A DNA stretch of 56,463 nucleotides from assembly GCA_036491035.1 (NCBI GenBank), contig DASXCU010000107.1, positions 1 through 56,463 of the forward strand, written 5' to 3'. Numbering within the stretch: the stretch's first letter is position 1; the number at the start of each line of letters is the position of its first letter. The stretch is from Galbitalea sp036491035. GTDB taxonomy: Bacteria; Actinomycetota; Actinomycetes; Actinomycetales; Microbacteriaceae. Below the pieces are notes generated by a model. The model made no database searches and had not been told where the DNA came from. It saw nothing but the letters and a program-made list of their open reading frames with translations. Below, in pieces: positions 32,428 to 40,732 of the stretch. A program made the position numbers and the translations under genes.

Positions 32428-33447
32428 ATGAAGCGCGGAAGCGGTGGGATCGCCGTTACGCTCGGCGCCGTTCTCGGCGCCGTGCTGGCCGCAGCGCTGT
32501 CGGGATGCTCGGTCGCTCCGAGCACGCCGTCCGAATTCACGCTCGTGCAGTATCCGTCCGCCGGATTCGGCGGGATCTACGACCAGACCGCGCACGCAAC
32601 GAAGACCATCGACATGGAGATCTACGAGCTCGAGGACAAGAAAGAGGAGCAGGCGCTGATCGCGGCGCACCGGCGAGGTGTTCGGGTTCGAGTACTCCTC
32701 AATGCGGCATACGAGGCTCGCACCACCAGCGAGCCGACCGCCGACACCCTTCGCGCGGGTGGGGTGCAGGTGCGGTTCGGCGTCGCATCCACGATCTTCC
32801 ACATCAAGACCACCACGTTCGACGATCGCGTGTCCGACATCTCGACGGCGAACCTGACTCCGCAGTACTACGGGGCGACGCGGGATGCGGAGATCGTGGA
32901 CAGCTATCCGGTGCACGTCGATGCCATCGAGAAGACCTTCGAGCGCGACTGGGCGGGTGATAATCCCGCGACCGATGAGACCAATGCGCCCGGGCTGGTC
33001 TGGTCGCCGAACTCCGAGCAGGCGATGATCGACCAGATCTCGTCGGCGAAGCACACCGTGCAGTTCACGAGCGAGGAACTGTCCGACCCCTATATCTATC
33101 GCGCCCTCGCAAGCGACGCACAGCGCGGTGTGCGCTGCGAAATCGTCATGATGGATGATCCGGACTGGGCGAAGGGGTTCGGCCAGGCGACGGCAGGCGG
33201 GTGCGTCGTACACGTTTTGCCGAACACCTCGACGGGACTGTACATGCACGAGAAGCTCGTGCTTGTTGACGCCGGAACCGCGGATGCGTCCGCCCTGATC
33301 GGATCGCAGAACGCCTCATACTCGTCGCTCGCGTTCAATCGCGAACTCGGAATTCGTCTGACCGGGGCGCAGGCCCCCGCGATACTCGCCACACTGGCGC
33401 GAACCTTCGCGTCGGACTTCGCTGCGGCAGAAACCTGGCCGCGCTAG
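32428..33447 (+). CDS. phospholipase D-like lipoprotein
   Basis: 339 aa with a lipoprotein signal and lipobox LSGC (C27). Two PLD-like halves are visible: the first with FHIKTTTFDDRVSDISTANL (H-x-K), the second with YMHEKLVLVDAGTADASALIGSQN (H-x-K followed by the GS-x-N strand). Both keep His and Lys of the HKD motif, but the Asp is displaced or replaced in each. So it is likely a surface phosphodiesterase/nuclease/phospholipase-like enzyme, or a catalytically altered relative. Export to the outer face of the membrane is clear from the signal. Single gene; AGGA close to the ATG. Confidence 0.85.
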   Translation: MKRGSGGIAVTLGAVLGAVLAAALSGCSVAPSTPSEFTLVQYPSAGFGGIYDQTAHATKTIDMEIYELEDKKEEQALIAAHRRGVRVRVLLNAAYEARTTSEPTADTLRAGGVQVRFGVASTIFHIKTTTFDDRVSDISTANLTPQYYGATRDAEIVDSYPVHVDAIEKTFERDWAGDNPATDETNAPGLVWSPNSEQAMIDQISSAKHTVQFTSEELSDPYIYRALASDAQRGVRCEIVMMDDPDWAKGFGQATAGGCVVHVLPNTSTGLYMHEKLVLVDAGTADASALIGSQNASYSSLAFNRELGIRLTGAQAPAILATLARTFASDFAAAETWPR

Positions 33448-33494
33448 TCGTCCACGTCGCCTCCCCTAGAGCGGAAGGGAGCGGAGGGAAACTC

Positions 33495-33935
33495 ATGATT
33501 ATCTGGAGTTGGTGGGGGATTTTCGTGTTGCTGTTCGTCGGCGCGGGTGTCGGCATCGGGTTTGCCATTGGTGCGGCATTCGGGGCTCTTCGAGACACCG
33601 GTTCCCAAAACGGCGTGTTCGTGGGAATCGGATTTGTCGTGAGCAGCGTCGGCCTGTGGTTCTTCAACAAATACGTCGTCGACAGACACCTGGACAAGCC
33701 ACGCCAGTCCGTCGTCTACCAGCCGCTGGCCGAACCGGTGAAGCATCCGAACGGCTCTACGCAGACCCACGTCGCCGTCCCCGTGCTGCACCCGACGACG
33801 GGCGAGCCGCTCTGGACCAAACCTCGATCGACGTTCTTCTTCGTCCCCGTGCGGTACTGGCCGTTCGTACTCGGAGCACTGGGCGTGATTGTTTTTCTGA
33901 TTAACCTCATCGTGGTGCTCGCGGGCGGAAAATAG
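33495..33935 (+). CDS. membrane protein of unknown function
   Basis: 146 aa from ATG 33495 with a strong SD (GGAGGG, 6 nt away). Two N-terminal membrane helices (WSWWGIFVLLFVGAGVGIGFAIGAAFGAL, GVFVGIGFVVSSVGLWFF), a soluble stretch of about 60 residues including HPNGSTQTHVAVPVLHPTTGEPLW, then a C-terminal helix. No family recognised. The central loop resembles part of actinobacterial hypothetical proteins with PTTGE-type turns; no enzyme motif. Confidence 0.8.
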   Translation: MIIWSWWGIFVLLFVGAGVGIGFAIGAAFGALRDTGSQNGVFVGIGFVVSSVGLWFFNKYVVDRHLDKPRQSVVYQPLAEPVKHPNGSTQTHVAVPVLHPTTGEPLWTKPRSTFFFVPVRYWPFVLGALGVIVFLINLIVVLAGGK

Positions 33936-33961
33936 CCTTCGCTTAGTGCCACGATGGAAGC

Positions 33962-34789
33962 ATGACTGTTCCACAACTCGCGCTCAACTCCGGCACCAGC
34001 ATCCCGCAACTGGGATTTGGTGTGTTCAGGGTCGACCCGAGCGACGCCCAGCGCGTCGTCGAGCAGGCGCTCGAGACGGGGTACCGGCACATCGACACCG
34101 CTGCTGCCTATGGAAACGAGGAACAGGTGGGTGCCGCCATCGTGGCATCGGGCATTCCTCGCGACGAACTATTCATCACGACCAAGCTCGCGAACCCCGA
34201 CCACAAGTCCGGCGAAATCGTTCCTGCCCTCGACGCCAGCCTCGAGAAGCTCGGCCTCGAGTACGTCGACCTTTACCTGATCCACTGGCCGATGCCCGAC
34301 AACGAACTCTACGTTCAGGCCTGGCGGCAATTCGAACGCTTCTACGGCGAGCACAGCGCGAGGGCCATCGGCGTCAGCAACTTCCTCGTCCCGCATCTCG
34401 AGACGCTGCTAGCCGCGACCGACATCGTGCCAGCGGTCAACCAGGTCGAGTTGCATCCCGTCTTCCAGCAGTCTGAGCTCCGCGACTATGCCGAAGCACA
34501 CGGAATCGCGATCGAGGCCTGGGGTCCGCTCGGACAGGGCAAGTACGACCTGTTCGGGATGCCGGCGATCCAGGCACTCGCGACGGCACACGGCAAGACT
34601 CCCGCGCAGGTCGTGCTGCGCTGGCACCTGCAGGCCGGCACCATCGTGATCCCGAAGTCCAACTCGGCGGAGCGGATGCGGGAGAACTTCGACGTCTTCG
34701 ACTTCGAGCTGACCCCGGAAGAGTTTGCGACCATGACGGCGCTCGACGAGAACCGTCGGGTCGGCGGCGACCCGGCGGAGGTTAACTAG
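33962..34789 (+). CDS. aldo-keto reductase (AKR5, 2,5-diketo-D-gluconate reductase-like)
   Basis: 275 aa, complete. Catalytic tetrad D45, Y50 (HIDTAAAYGNE), K75 (FITTKLA) and H108 (LYLIHWP). Cofactor end IVIPKSNSAERMRENFDVFDFELT has the K/R pattern used for NADPH. LGFGVFRVD and AIGVSNF are AKR5 hallmarks. Reduces small aldehydes/ketones; natural substrate unknown. Its stop shares CTAG with the opposing metallo-beta-lactamase-fold gene. Confidence 0.92.
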   Translation: MTVPQLALNSGTSIPQLGFGVFRVDPSDAQRVVEQALETGYRHIDTAAAYGNEEQVGAAIVASGIPRDELFITTKLANPDHKSGEIVPALDASLEKLGLEYVDLYLIHWPMPDNELYVQAWRQFERFYGEHSARAIGVSNFLVPHLETLLAATDIVPAVNQVELHPVFQQSELRDYAEAHGIAIEAWGPLGQGKYDLFGMPAIQALATAHGKTPAQVVLRWHLQAGTIVIPKSNSAERMRENFDVFDFELTPEEFATMTALDENRRVGGDPAEVN

Positions 34790-35559
34790 GCGGAGGTCCG
34801 CTCAATCCGCGAGCGGGCTCGGACCTCGACGGTCACGCCGCGTGGCGTGTCGATGAGCAGGTCGGTCCCGGCGAACGCGGCCTCGAGTTGCGCCCGCGTC
34901 TCGCTGAAGTGTCCCCAGTCCTCGGTGTGGAGGCCGACCACGACCGGCGAGCCCAGGATTTCTGCCGCCCTGGCCGCATCCTCCGACGTCAGAGTGAGAG
35001 CCGCGTCGATCGATGGCACCCGGGCGGCTCCGGCGAACAGCACGGCGATGTCGATTACGGGGAAGCGGTCCGCGATCTGCTGAACGAGTGGCAGTGACGC
35101 GTTGTCGCCGCTGACGTAGACGGTCGGCTCGTCGGGAGCCTCGAGAAGGAACCCGATCACGGGCCCGACGAGGGCCTCCGCTCCGGGCGGACCGTGAAGC
35201 GCGGGAGTCGCGGTCACCGTGACGGTGCCGACGCGGTGCTCTTCCCAGCAGTCGAGCCCGATCACGGGCTTTCCCAGATCCACGCCGGCCTTCGCGGTAC
35301 TCAGCGTGAGCGTGTTTCGGACCAGCTCGAGCCCGGCGAAGTCGAGGTTGTCCTCGTGCTCGTGGTGGGAAAGCAGGATCAGGTCGATCGGTCCGACATC
35401 CTCGAGCGGGACGCCCGGCGCGGTCGTCTTGGTGAGCGGCTCGCCGTCGCTTTCGTAGGTCCGCGGGGGATCGAAGGTGGGGTCCAGCAGGATGCGAAGT
35501 CCGGCGTATTCGAGGATCGCGGTCGGGCCGCCCACGTAGGTCACTGTCATCGTCGACAT
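34786..35559 (-). CDS. MBL-fold metallo-hydrolase (UlaG-like)
   Basis: 257 aa. The metal site is H66-x-H68-x-D70-N71 (LSHHEHEDNLD), with further ligands in the ALHGPPG turn, the YVSGDNAS strand and GLHTEDWGHFS. The HxHxDN form and short length match the UlaG-like/L-ascorbate-6-P lactonase branch, cytosolic enzymes that hydrolyse phosphoesters or lactones. No signal peptide. Its ATG is only 11 bp from the ATG of the divergent DUF255 gene. Confidence 0.9.
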   Translation of the reverse strand: MSTMTVTYVGGPTAILEYAGLRILLDPTFDPPRTYESDGEPLTKTTAPGVPLEDVGPIDLILLSHHEHEDNLDFAGLELVRNTLTLSTAKAGVDLGKPVIGLDCWEEHRVGTVTVTATPALHGPPGAEALVGPVIGFLLEAPDEPTVYVSGDNASLPLVQQIADRFPVIDIAVLFAGAARVPSIDAALTLTSEDAARAAEILGSPVVVGLHTEDWGHFSETRAQLEAAFAGTDLLIDTPRGVTVEVRARSRIERTSA

Positions 35560-35573
35560 AGGCTCAGGCTATG
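35557..35573. promoter_or_regulatory. interlocked divergent leaderless promoters
   Basis: The start codons of two divergent genes lie 11 bp apart (ATG complement 35557-35559; ATG 35571-35573). Rightward -10 TAGGCT (35559-35564) overlaps the leftward start codon and ends 6 nt before the rightward ATG. Leftward -10 TAGCCT (complement 35566-35571) overlaps the rightward start codon and ends 6 nt before the leftward ATG. Confidence 0.65.
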
Positions 35574-37370
35574 CCAAATCGCCTTGGCTCCGCTGTGAGC
35601 CCCTACCTGCGCTCGCACGCCGACAACCCGGTGAACTGGTACCCCTGGGGCGAGGACGCGTTCGCCGAAGCCGCGGCCCGGGACGTGCCCGTCCTGATCT
35701 CGATCGGCTACTCGACCTGTCACTGGTGCCACGTGATGGCGCGCGAGAGTTTCAGCGACCCGGTGCTCGCCGACTACCTGAACGAACACTTCGTGAGCAT
35801 CAAGGTCGACCGCGAGGAATACCCGGATGTCGATGCGAGCTACCTCGCTGCCGCATCCGCCTTCACCGATCAGCTGGGCTGGCCGCTCAGCGTCTTCGCG
35901 ACTCCGGCCGGCCGTGCGTTCTACGCGGGCACCTACTTTCCGCCGATTGCGACATCCGGACTTCCGTCGTTCCGCGAGGTGCTGGAAGCGATGGTCGATG
36001 CGTGGGCGGAACGCCGGGACGACGTGCTCGACACGGCCGGACGGCTCGCGGCCGCCCTCGCCTCCGCACGTCCGACCGAGTCGGGTGTGCTTCCCGGCGC
36101 CGACGAGTTCGAGCGCATCGTCGGTGACCTGGTCGAGTACGAGGACGCCGAGTTCGGCGGCTTCGGAACGGCGCCCAAGTTTCCGGTGGCGCCCGTGCTC
36201 GAGTTCCTGCACGCACGGAGCGACGCGGATCCTCGCGCCGCCGCGCTGCTGGAACGAACGCTTACGGCTATGGCGAACTCGGACCTCCGCGACCAGGTCG
36301 ACGGTGGTTTCTTCCGCTACGCAACCAAACGGGACTGGTCCGATCCGCACTACGAGCGGATGCTCTACGACAACGCGCAGCTGCTCGCCAGCTACTCGCG
36401 TACCGGGCGCGGGACGACCCAGGGCATCGCATCCTTCCTTCTGGACACGCTGCGGCTTCCGAGCGGCGGGTTCGCATCCGCGCAGGACAGTGAGAGCACG
36501 GTGAATGGGAAGCGGGTCGAAGGCGGCTACTACCGACTCGACGCGGACGCGCGGGCGCGGGAGACTCCGCCAGCCCTCGATGCGAAGATTCTGACCGGGT
36601 GGAACGGTCTCGCGATCGGGGCGCTCGCCGCCGCCGGCGCGCGATGGAACGAGCCCGACTGGATCGCGGCGGCCGCCAATGCGGCGGACCTCGTCTCGGC
36701 GGGCGATCTCGTGCGCGCGCGCATCGACGACCGGGTGTCGTCCGCGGCGGCAACGCTCGAGGACCACGGGATGCTCGCCGAGGGGCTGGTGGAGCTGGCA
36801 CTAGCCACGGGCGACGTTCGATTCGCGGTGCGCGGACGCGAACTCGTCGAGGCAGCGATCGTCGAGGATGGTTTCGCCGTGCCGGGTGGCGCGGACCCGG
36901 TGCTGGTCGCCAACGGTCTCGCGCTGGAAAACGATCCGAGCGAGGGCGCATACCCGAGCGGTCTCGCGTCGCTTTCCCGGGCGGCCATTCGGCTCGAGCA
37001 GCTCGGCGCGACCGGTTTTCGGGCGGTAGCGGTTCGTGTGCTGGAGCGAATTGCGCCGCTGGCGCTCCGCATCCCGGTCTCGTTCGGCTCGGCGCTGGCC
37101 GCGATGTCGATGCTCGACTCGCCGCTGCGCCAACTGGTGGTCGTAACGACGGATCCCTCGAGCGCGCTCGCAGCCCTCGCACGGAAGTGGCAGCGCGGCG
37201 TTCGGGCTGTAGTGACGCCGTCGCAGGCCGAGGCGTTCGCCGCCGCGGGATTCGAACTATTCGAGGGCCGGGCGCAACGGGATGGAGCGGACACCGCGTA
37301 CCTCTGCGAGAACTTCGTCTGCCGGCTTCCGGTCACGGATTCGGCGGAATTGGAAGAACTCCTCGGCTAG
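35571..37370 (+). CDS. DUF255 thioredoxin-like/six-hairpin glycosidase-like protein (YyaL/SPATA20 type)
   Basis: 599 aa. The N-terminal thioredoxin-like DUF255 domain (residues about 1-150) has NRLGSAVSPYLRSHADNPVNWYPWGEDA and the motif C50-H-W-C53 (GYSTCHWCHVMARESF). The rest is an (alpha/alpha)6 barrel similar to N-acylglucosamine 2-epimerase folds, including DQVDGGFFRYATKRDWSDPHYERMLYDNAQLL. The family is conserved from bacteria to mammals, usually 650-700 aa, and its function is unsettled; this copy is somewhat short. Convergent with a sulfurtransferase gene. Confidence 0.9.
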   Translation: MPNRLGSAVSPYLRSHADNPVNWYPWGEDAFAEAAARDVPVLISIGYSTCHWCHVMARESFSDPVLADYLNEHFVSIKVDREEYPDVDASYLAAASAFTDQLGWPLSVFATPAGRAFYAGTYFPPIATSGLPSFREVLEAMVDAWAERRDDVLDTAGRLAAALASARPTESGVLPGADEFERIVGDLVEYEDAEFGGFGTAPKFPVAPVLEFLHARSDADPRAAALLERTLTAMANSDLRDQVDGGFFRYATKRDWSDPHYERMLYDNAQLLASYSRTGRGTTQGIASFLLDTLRLPSGGFASAQDSESTVNGKRVEGGYYRLDADARARETPPALDAKILTGWNGLAIGALAAAGARWNEPDWIAAAANAADLVSAGDLVRARIDDRVSSAAATLEDHGMLAEGLVELALATGDVRFAVRGRELVEAAIVEDGFAVPGGADPVLVANGLALENDPSEGAYPSGLASLSRAAIRLEQLGATGFRAVAVRVLERIAPLALRIPVSFGSALAAMSMLDSPLRQLVVVTTDPSSALAALARKWQRGVRAVVTPSQAEAFAAAGFELFEGRAQRDGADTAYLCENFVCRLPVTDSAELEELLG

Positions 37371-38251
37371 ACCAGGGTCGCGATCGGCAGGCTCTCGTCC
37401 GCGCTCCACTCGGTGAGCGAGTTGTCGTACACCGTGACGTTCTTCGCGCCGAGCAGGGTGAGCGCGAGCGCATCCTTCGTCGCGAGGATGCCCGCGGCGC
37501 AGTACAACACGATCCGATCCGCATCGAGGGCCGAACCGAAGGCGGCCCGCAGATCCGCTTCCGAACGCAGCGCATTGGTTTCGCGGTCGGACAGTTCGGC
37601 GGCGGGTACGTTCGAGCTGCCCGGGATGTGACCGCGTCGCGCGCGGAATCCTTCTTCGCCGCTGAACTCCTTGCCGGGCAGCGCGCAGACGAGGGCGCCG
37701 TCGAAGGTGCCCGCTTTGATCTCGTCGGCGATGTCGCGCACCTGGTCCTTCGTGACCCACAGCTCCGGGCGCTCGTTCGCGACGAAGGTTGCGGGAGTCG
37801 GCTCGCGATGCCCGGTCTCGATATCGCGCCCCTCCGCCAGCCACTTCTTATAGCCGCCGTCCAGTACCGCGACGCGGTCGTAACCGAACGTGCGGAACAA
37901 CCACCACAGCCGGGTGGCCCACTGGCCCGCGGACGTGTCGTAGACAATGACGGTCGTCTCGTTGTCGATCCCGAGTGCGCCAGCCGCGGCCTCGAACGCG
38001 GTCGCCGAGGTGTGGGCGAACGGCAGCCGGACCTCGGGGTCGGAGAATTCTTCGATCAGATCGGCGAAGAGCGCGCTCGGAATGTGGCCCTCCACGAGGA
38101 ATTGCTCGTGCCCGCTAAGGAATCCGGGCTTGCCAGCCGGACTCGCAAACGGCACCACGGTGGCATCGAGCAGCACGAGGTTATCGCTGCCGAGGTAGTC
38201 GGCGAGCCACTGGGTGGAGACGAGGGGCTGGGCGAGTGTGGGACCGGTCAT
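37367..38251 (-). CDS. sulfurtransferase (two rhodanese domains)
   Basis: 294 aa, the usual thiosulfate/3-mercaptopyruvate sulfurtransferase size. The N-terminal rhodanese domain is inactive; the C-terminal domain has the active-site loop VLYCAAGILAT with the catalytic Cys, and the CH2-like ARRGHIPGSSNVPAAEL. TRLWWLFRTFGYDRVAVLDGGYKKWLAEG is typical. Moves sulfur from thiosulfate or mercaptopyruvate to cyanide or thiols. Start ATG 38251 has TACCCT 7 nt upstream; an upstream in-frame start (38320) has no support. Confidence 0.92.
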   Translation of the reverse strand: MTGPTLAQPLVSTQWLADYLGSDNLVLLDATVVPFASPAGKPGFLSGHEQFLVEGHIPSALFADLIEEFSDPEVRLPFAHTSATAFEAAAGALGIDNETTVIVYDTSAGQWATRLWWLFRTFGYDRVAVLDGGYKKWLAEGRDIETGHREPTPATFVANERPELWVTKDQVRDIADEIKAGTFDGALVCALPGKEFSGEEGFRARRGHIPGSSNVPAAELSDRETNALRSEADLRAAFGSALDADRIVLYCAAGILATKDALALTLLGAKNVTVYDNSLTEWSADESLPIATLV

Positions 38252-38329
38252 GTGGCCAAGGGTAATTCCCGCACCTACGAGAACCCACAGGCCACGAAAC
38301 CTTGCGTAACGCGGCAGCAAACTTCGGAG

Positions 38330-38728
38330 TCAGCCTCCCGGGCAGTTGTTGCTCCCCGAATAACACGGGACGTAGTTGCTGGGCAGTGGGTGGTGCTGCG
38401 TCGGCGCTTGGTATTGCGGCACCATGAAAACGAAGGACGCCAGTAACACGAAAGCGAGCACGATCAGGTTTGTGATCGCGAACCCCACCCAGCGCTGTGA
38501 GATTGACACCACGATCCCGGCGAAGGTGAACGAAATCGCGGCGACCGCCAACACGCGATACGTGACGATCGCGACGGTGGTCAGTCGGGCAGTACCGCCC
38601 GCAAACCACGGCTGCGAGTCGATCGCGTTAACGAACATCCCGGCAGTCGAGACGAAGGCGAGACCCATCAGCCCGACGAGCAGGGGTATCACCCAGCTGG
38701 GCGCCTTGGACCGCGCACGAGAACTCAC
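38330..38728 (-). CDS. membrane protein of unknown function
   Basis: 132 aa from GTG 38728, near a GGCGGG and with a nAnnnT-like box 6 nt upstream. Three hydrophobic segments (SWVIPLLVGLMGLAFVSTAGMFV, LAVAAISFTFAGIVVSI, VGFAITNLIVLAFVLLASFVFM), a soluble loop, and a Cys/Ser/Asn-rich end (NYVPCYSGSNNCPGG). Co-linear with the downstream sulfurtransferase gene. Function unknown. Confidence 0.7.
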   Translation of the reverse strand: MSSRARSKAPSWVIPLLVGLMGLAFVSTAGMFVNAIDSQPWFAGGTARLTTVAIVTYRVLAVAAISFTFAGIVVSISQRWVGFAITNLIVLAFVLLASFVFMVPQYQAPTQHHPLPSNYVPCYSGSNNCPGG

Positions 38729-38754
38729 CCCGCCAGTGTGGCAGGGCTTGTCGC

Positions 38755-39357
38755 CTACCGGATGGTCTTGCGGCTCGTAATCTGGCCGGTGTCGAAGCCG
38801 AGCAGGTGCAGTCCGCCGTTGAAGCGGGCGTGCTCGATCTTGATGCAGCGATCCATGACGACGGTCAGGCCCTTGCTCTCGCCGTAGATCGCGGCATCCT
38901 GGTTCCAGATACCGAGCTGCACCCACACGACGGGCTTCCGATCGTCGGTGGCGATCGCCAGCACGTCGTCGATCACGCCGGGGATGTCGCTTCCCTTGCG
39001 AAACACGTCGACGATGTCCGGCACCTCCGGGAGCGAAGCGAGGTCGGGGTACGCCTGCTGGCCGAGGATCTCGTCGGCCATCGGGTTGACGAAGTAGACG
39101 CGGTAGTCACTCGACTGCAGCAGGTAGGTGCCGACGAAGTAGCTGGCCCGCGCCGCGTTCGGCGATGCGCCGACGATTGCGATCGACTTGGCGTTGCGCA
39201 GGATCCGGAGGCGCTCCTTCGCGTTCGGTCCGACCCACGTGCGCTGCGACTTGAGCAGCCTGCCGAGCGGCGAGTCCGAGGGGACCTCACACGTCAGGCC
39301 GTTTGCGAGCGAGACGGTCTCCTGCCCCTCTAGGGTCGAACTAGTAGAGCCCGACAT
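38755..39357 (-). CDS. CoA-binding (succinyl-CoA-ligase-like) protein
   Basis: 200 aa. The core CoA_binding Rossmann fold is clear: KSIAIVGASPNAARASYFVGTYLLQSSDYRVYFVNP, PDIVDVFRKGSDIPGVIDDVLAI and VWVQLGIWNQDAAIYGESKGLTVVMDRCIKIEHARF. A 45-residue N-terminal extension precedes it. Start ATG 39357 overlaps the metY stop by one base (TGATG) behind a GGAGAA SD, so it is translated with metY. A CoA-binding gene directly after metY is a common pairing in actinobacteria (recollection). Biochemical role unknown. Confidence 0.9.
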   Translation of the reverse strand: MSGSTSSTLEGQETVSLANGLTCEVPSDSPLGRLLKSQRTWVGPNAKERLRILRNAKSIAIVGASPNAARASYFVGTYLLQSSDYRVYFVNPMADEILGQQAYPDLASLPEVPDIVDVFRKGSDIPGVIDDVLAIATDDRKPVVWVQLGIWNQDAAIYGESKGLTVVMDRCIKIEHARFNGGLHLLGFDTGQITSRKTIR

Positions 39358-40664
39358 CAGTTCTCCTTCGTCGCGGCGGTCAAGGCCTGGTCGAGATCAT
39401 AAACAATGTCCTCGGGGTCCTCTATTCCGACGCTGATTCGCACGAGGCCGGGCAGCACGCCCGCTTCGACGAGTTGCTGTTCGCTCAGCTGGGCGTGAGT
39501 GGTCGATGCCGGATGGATGACGAGCGTCTTAGCATCGCCGATGTTGGCGAGGTGGCTGGCCAGGTCGACGGACTCGATGAACTTTTGTCCAACCTCCCGG
39601 CCGCCCTTGACCCCGAACGAGAAGACCGAACCGGGACCCTTCGGCAGATACTTCTGTGCGCGCTCGTGATGCGGATGCGCCGGCAGGCCGGCCCAGTTGA
39701 CGAACTCGACGCGGGGATCGGCATCCAGCCACTCGGCGACGATTCTCGCGTTGTCGACGTGGGCCTGGATGCGGAACGGGAGGGTCTCCACACCCTGCGC
39801 CAGTAGCCAGGCCGAGTGCGGAGCGAGTGTGGGGCCGATGTCGCGCAGCTGCTCGGCGCGAAGACGAGTAAGGAACGCGTACTCGCCGAAGATGCCGTGC
39901 CAGTTGAGGCCACCATAGGTGGGCGTCGGCTCGTCGAACTTGGGGAAGTGCTCGTTCGCCCAGTGGAAGCGGCCGCCCTCGACCACGACTCCTCCGAGTG
40001 TGGTTCCGTGACCGCCGAGGAATTTCGTGGCCGAGTGGATGACGACATCCGCTCCCCACTCGAGCGGGCGGTTCAGGTAGGGCGTCGCGATCGTCGAGTC
40101 GATGATGAGCGGGAGGTGGTGGGCGTGCGCGACCTCCGCGAGCCCCTCGATGTCGGCGATCTCCCCCGAGGGGTTCGCGATCGTTTCCGCGAAGATCAGC
40201 TTTGTGTTGTCTTGGATCGCCGCCGCGTAGTCGGCCGGATGCGAACTCCGGATGAACGTCGTCTCGACACCGAACCGGCGCAGCGTGACATCCAGCTGGG
40301 TGATCGAGCCGCCGTAGAGGTTCGCGGATGCGACGATGTGGTCGCCCGCGCCGGCAAGAGATGCGAACGTGACGAACTGTGCGCTCAGTCCGCTCGCAGT
40401 TGCGACAGCCCCGATTCCGCCCTCGAGGCTGGCGACGCGCTCCTCGAACGCCGCAACGGTTGGGTTGGCCAGACGCGAATAGATGTTGCCGTACTTCTGC
40501 AGGGCGAAGCGTGCGGCAGCGTCCGCGGTGTCGTCGAAGACGAACGCGCTCGTCTGGTAGATCGGCAGCGCACGCGCTCCGGTCACCTGGTCGGGGATGT
40601 TGCCCGCGTGGATTGCCCGGGTACGGAAGCCCCAGTCTCTGTCAACACTGCCACGATCTGCCAT
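39357..40664 (-). CDS. metY: O-acetylhomoserine sulfhydrylase/aminocarboxypropyltransferase
   Basis: 435 aa, Cys/Met-metabolism PLP enzyme. PLP lysine lies in VVIHSATKFLGGHGTTLGG; YGNIYSRLANPTVAAFEERVASLEGG and TYGGLNWHGIFGEYAFLTRLRAEQLRDIGPTLAPH separate it from cystathionine gamma-synthase and favour the long MetY type. Makes homocysteine from O-acetylhomoserine and sulfide, a direct step of methionine synthesis. TAGCGT ends 6 nt before ATG 40664. The small CoA-binding gene follows. Confidence 0.93.
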   Translation of the reverse strand: MADRGSVDRDWGFRTRAIHAGNIPDQVTGARALPIYQTSAFVFDDTADAAARFALQKYGNIYSRLANPTVAAFEERVASLEGGIGAVATASGLSAQFVTFASLAGAGDHIVASANLYGGSITQLDVTLRRFGVETTFIRSSHPADYAAAIQDNTKLIFAETIANPSGEIADIEGLAEVAHAHHLPLIIDSTIATPYLNRPLEWGADVVIHSATKFLGGHGTTLGGVVVEGGRFHWANEHFPKFDEPTPTYGGLNWHGIFGEYAFLTRLRAEQLRDIGPTLAPHSAWLLAQGVETLPFRIQAHVDNARIVAEWLDADPRVEFVNWAGLPAHPHHERAQKYLPKGPGSVFSFGVKGGREVGQKFIESVDLASHLANIGDAKTLVIHPASTTHAQLSEQQLVEAGVLPGLVRISVGIEDPEDIVYDLDQALTAATKEN

Positions 40665-40670
40665 GCGCCA

Positions 40671-40722
40671 ACGCTACCCGAGTGATCCGAGGCCGAATTC
40701 GCGCCCTGTAACAGAGTGTTAC
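40671..40722 (-). promoter_or_regulatory. metY promoter region with GTAACA/TGTTAC inverted repeat
   Basis: On the minus strand the -10 TAGCGT is at 40671-40676, 6 nt before the metY ATG. A perfect inverted repeat, GTAACA (40708-40713), GAG, TGTTAC (40717-40722), lies about 44 bp upstream of the start codon. It could be an operator for a methionine/sulfur regulator, or a hairpin after the PMT gene; there is no T-run. Confidence 0.5.
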
Positions 40723-40732
40723 GAGCGCCGCA

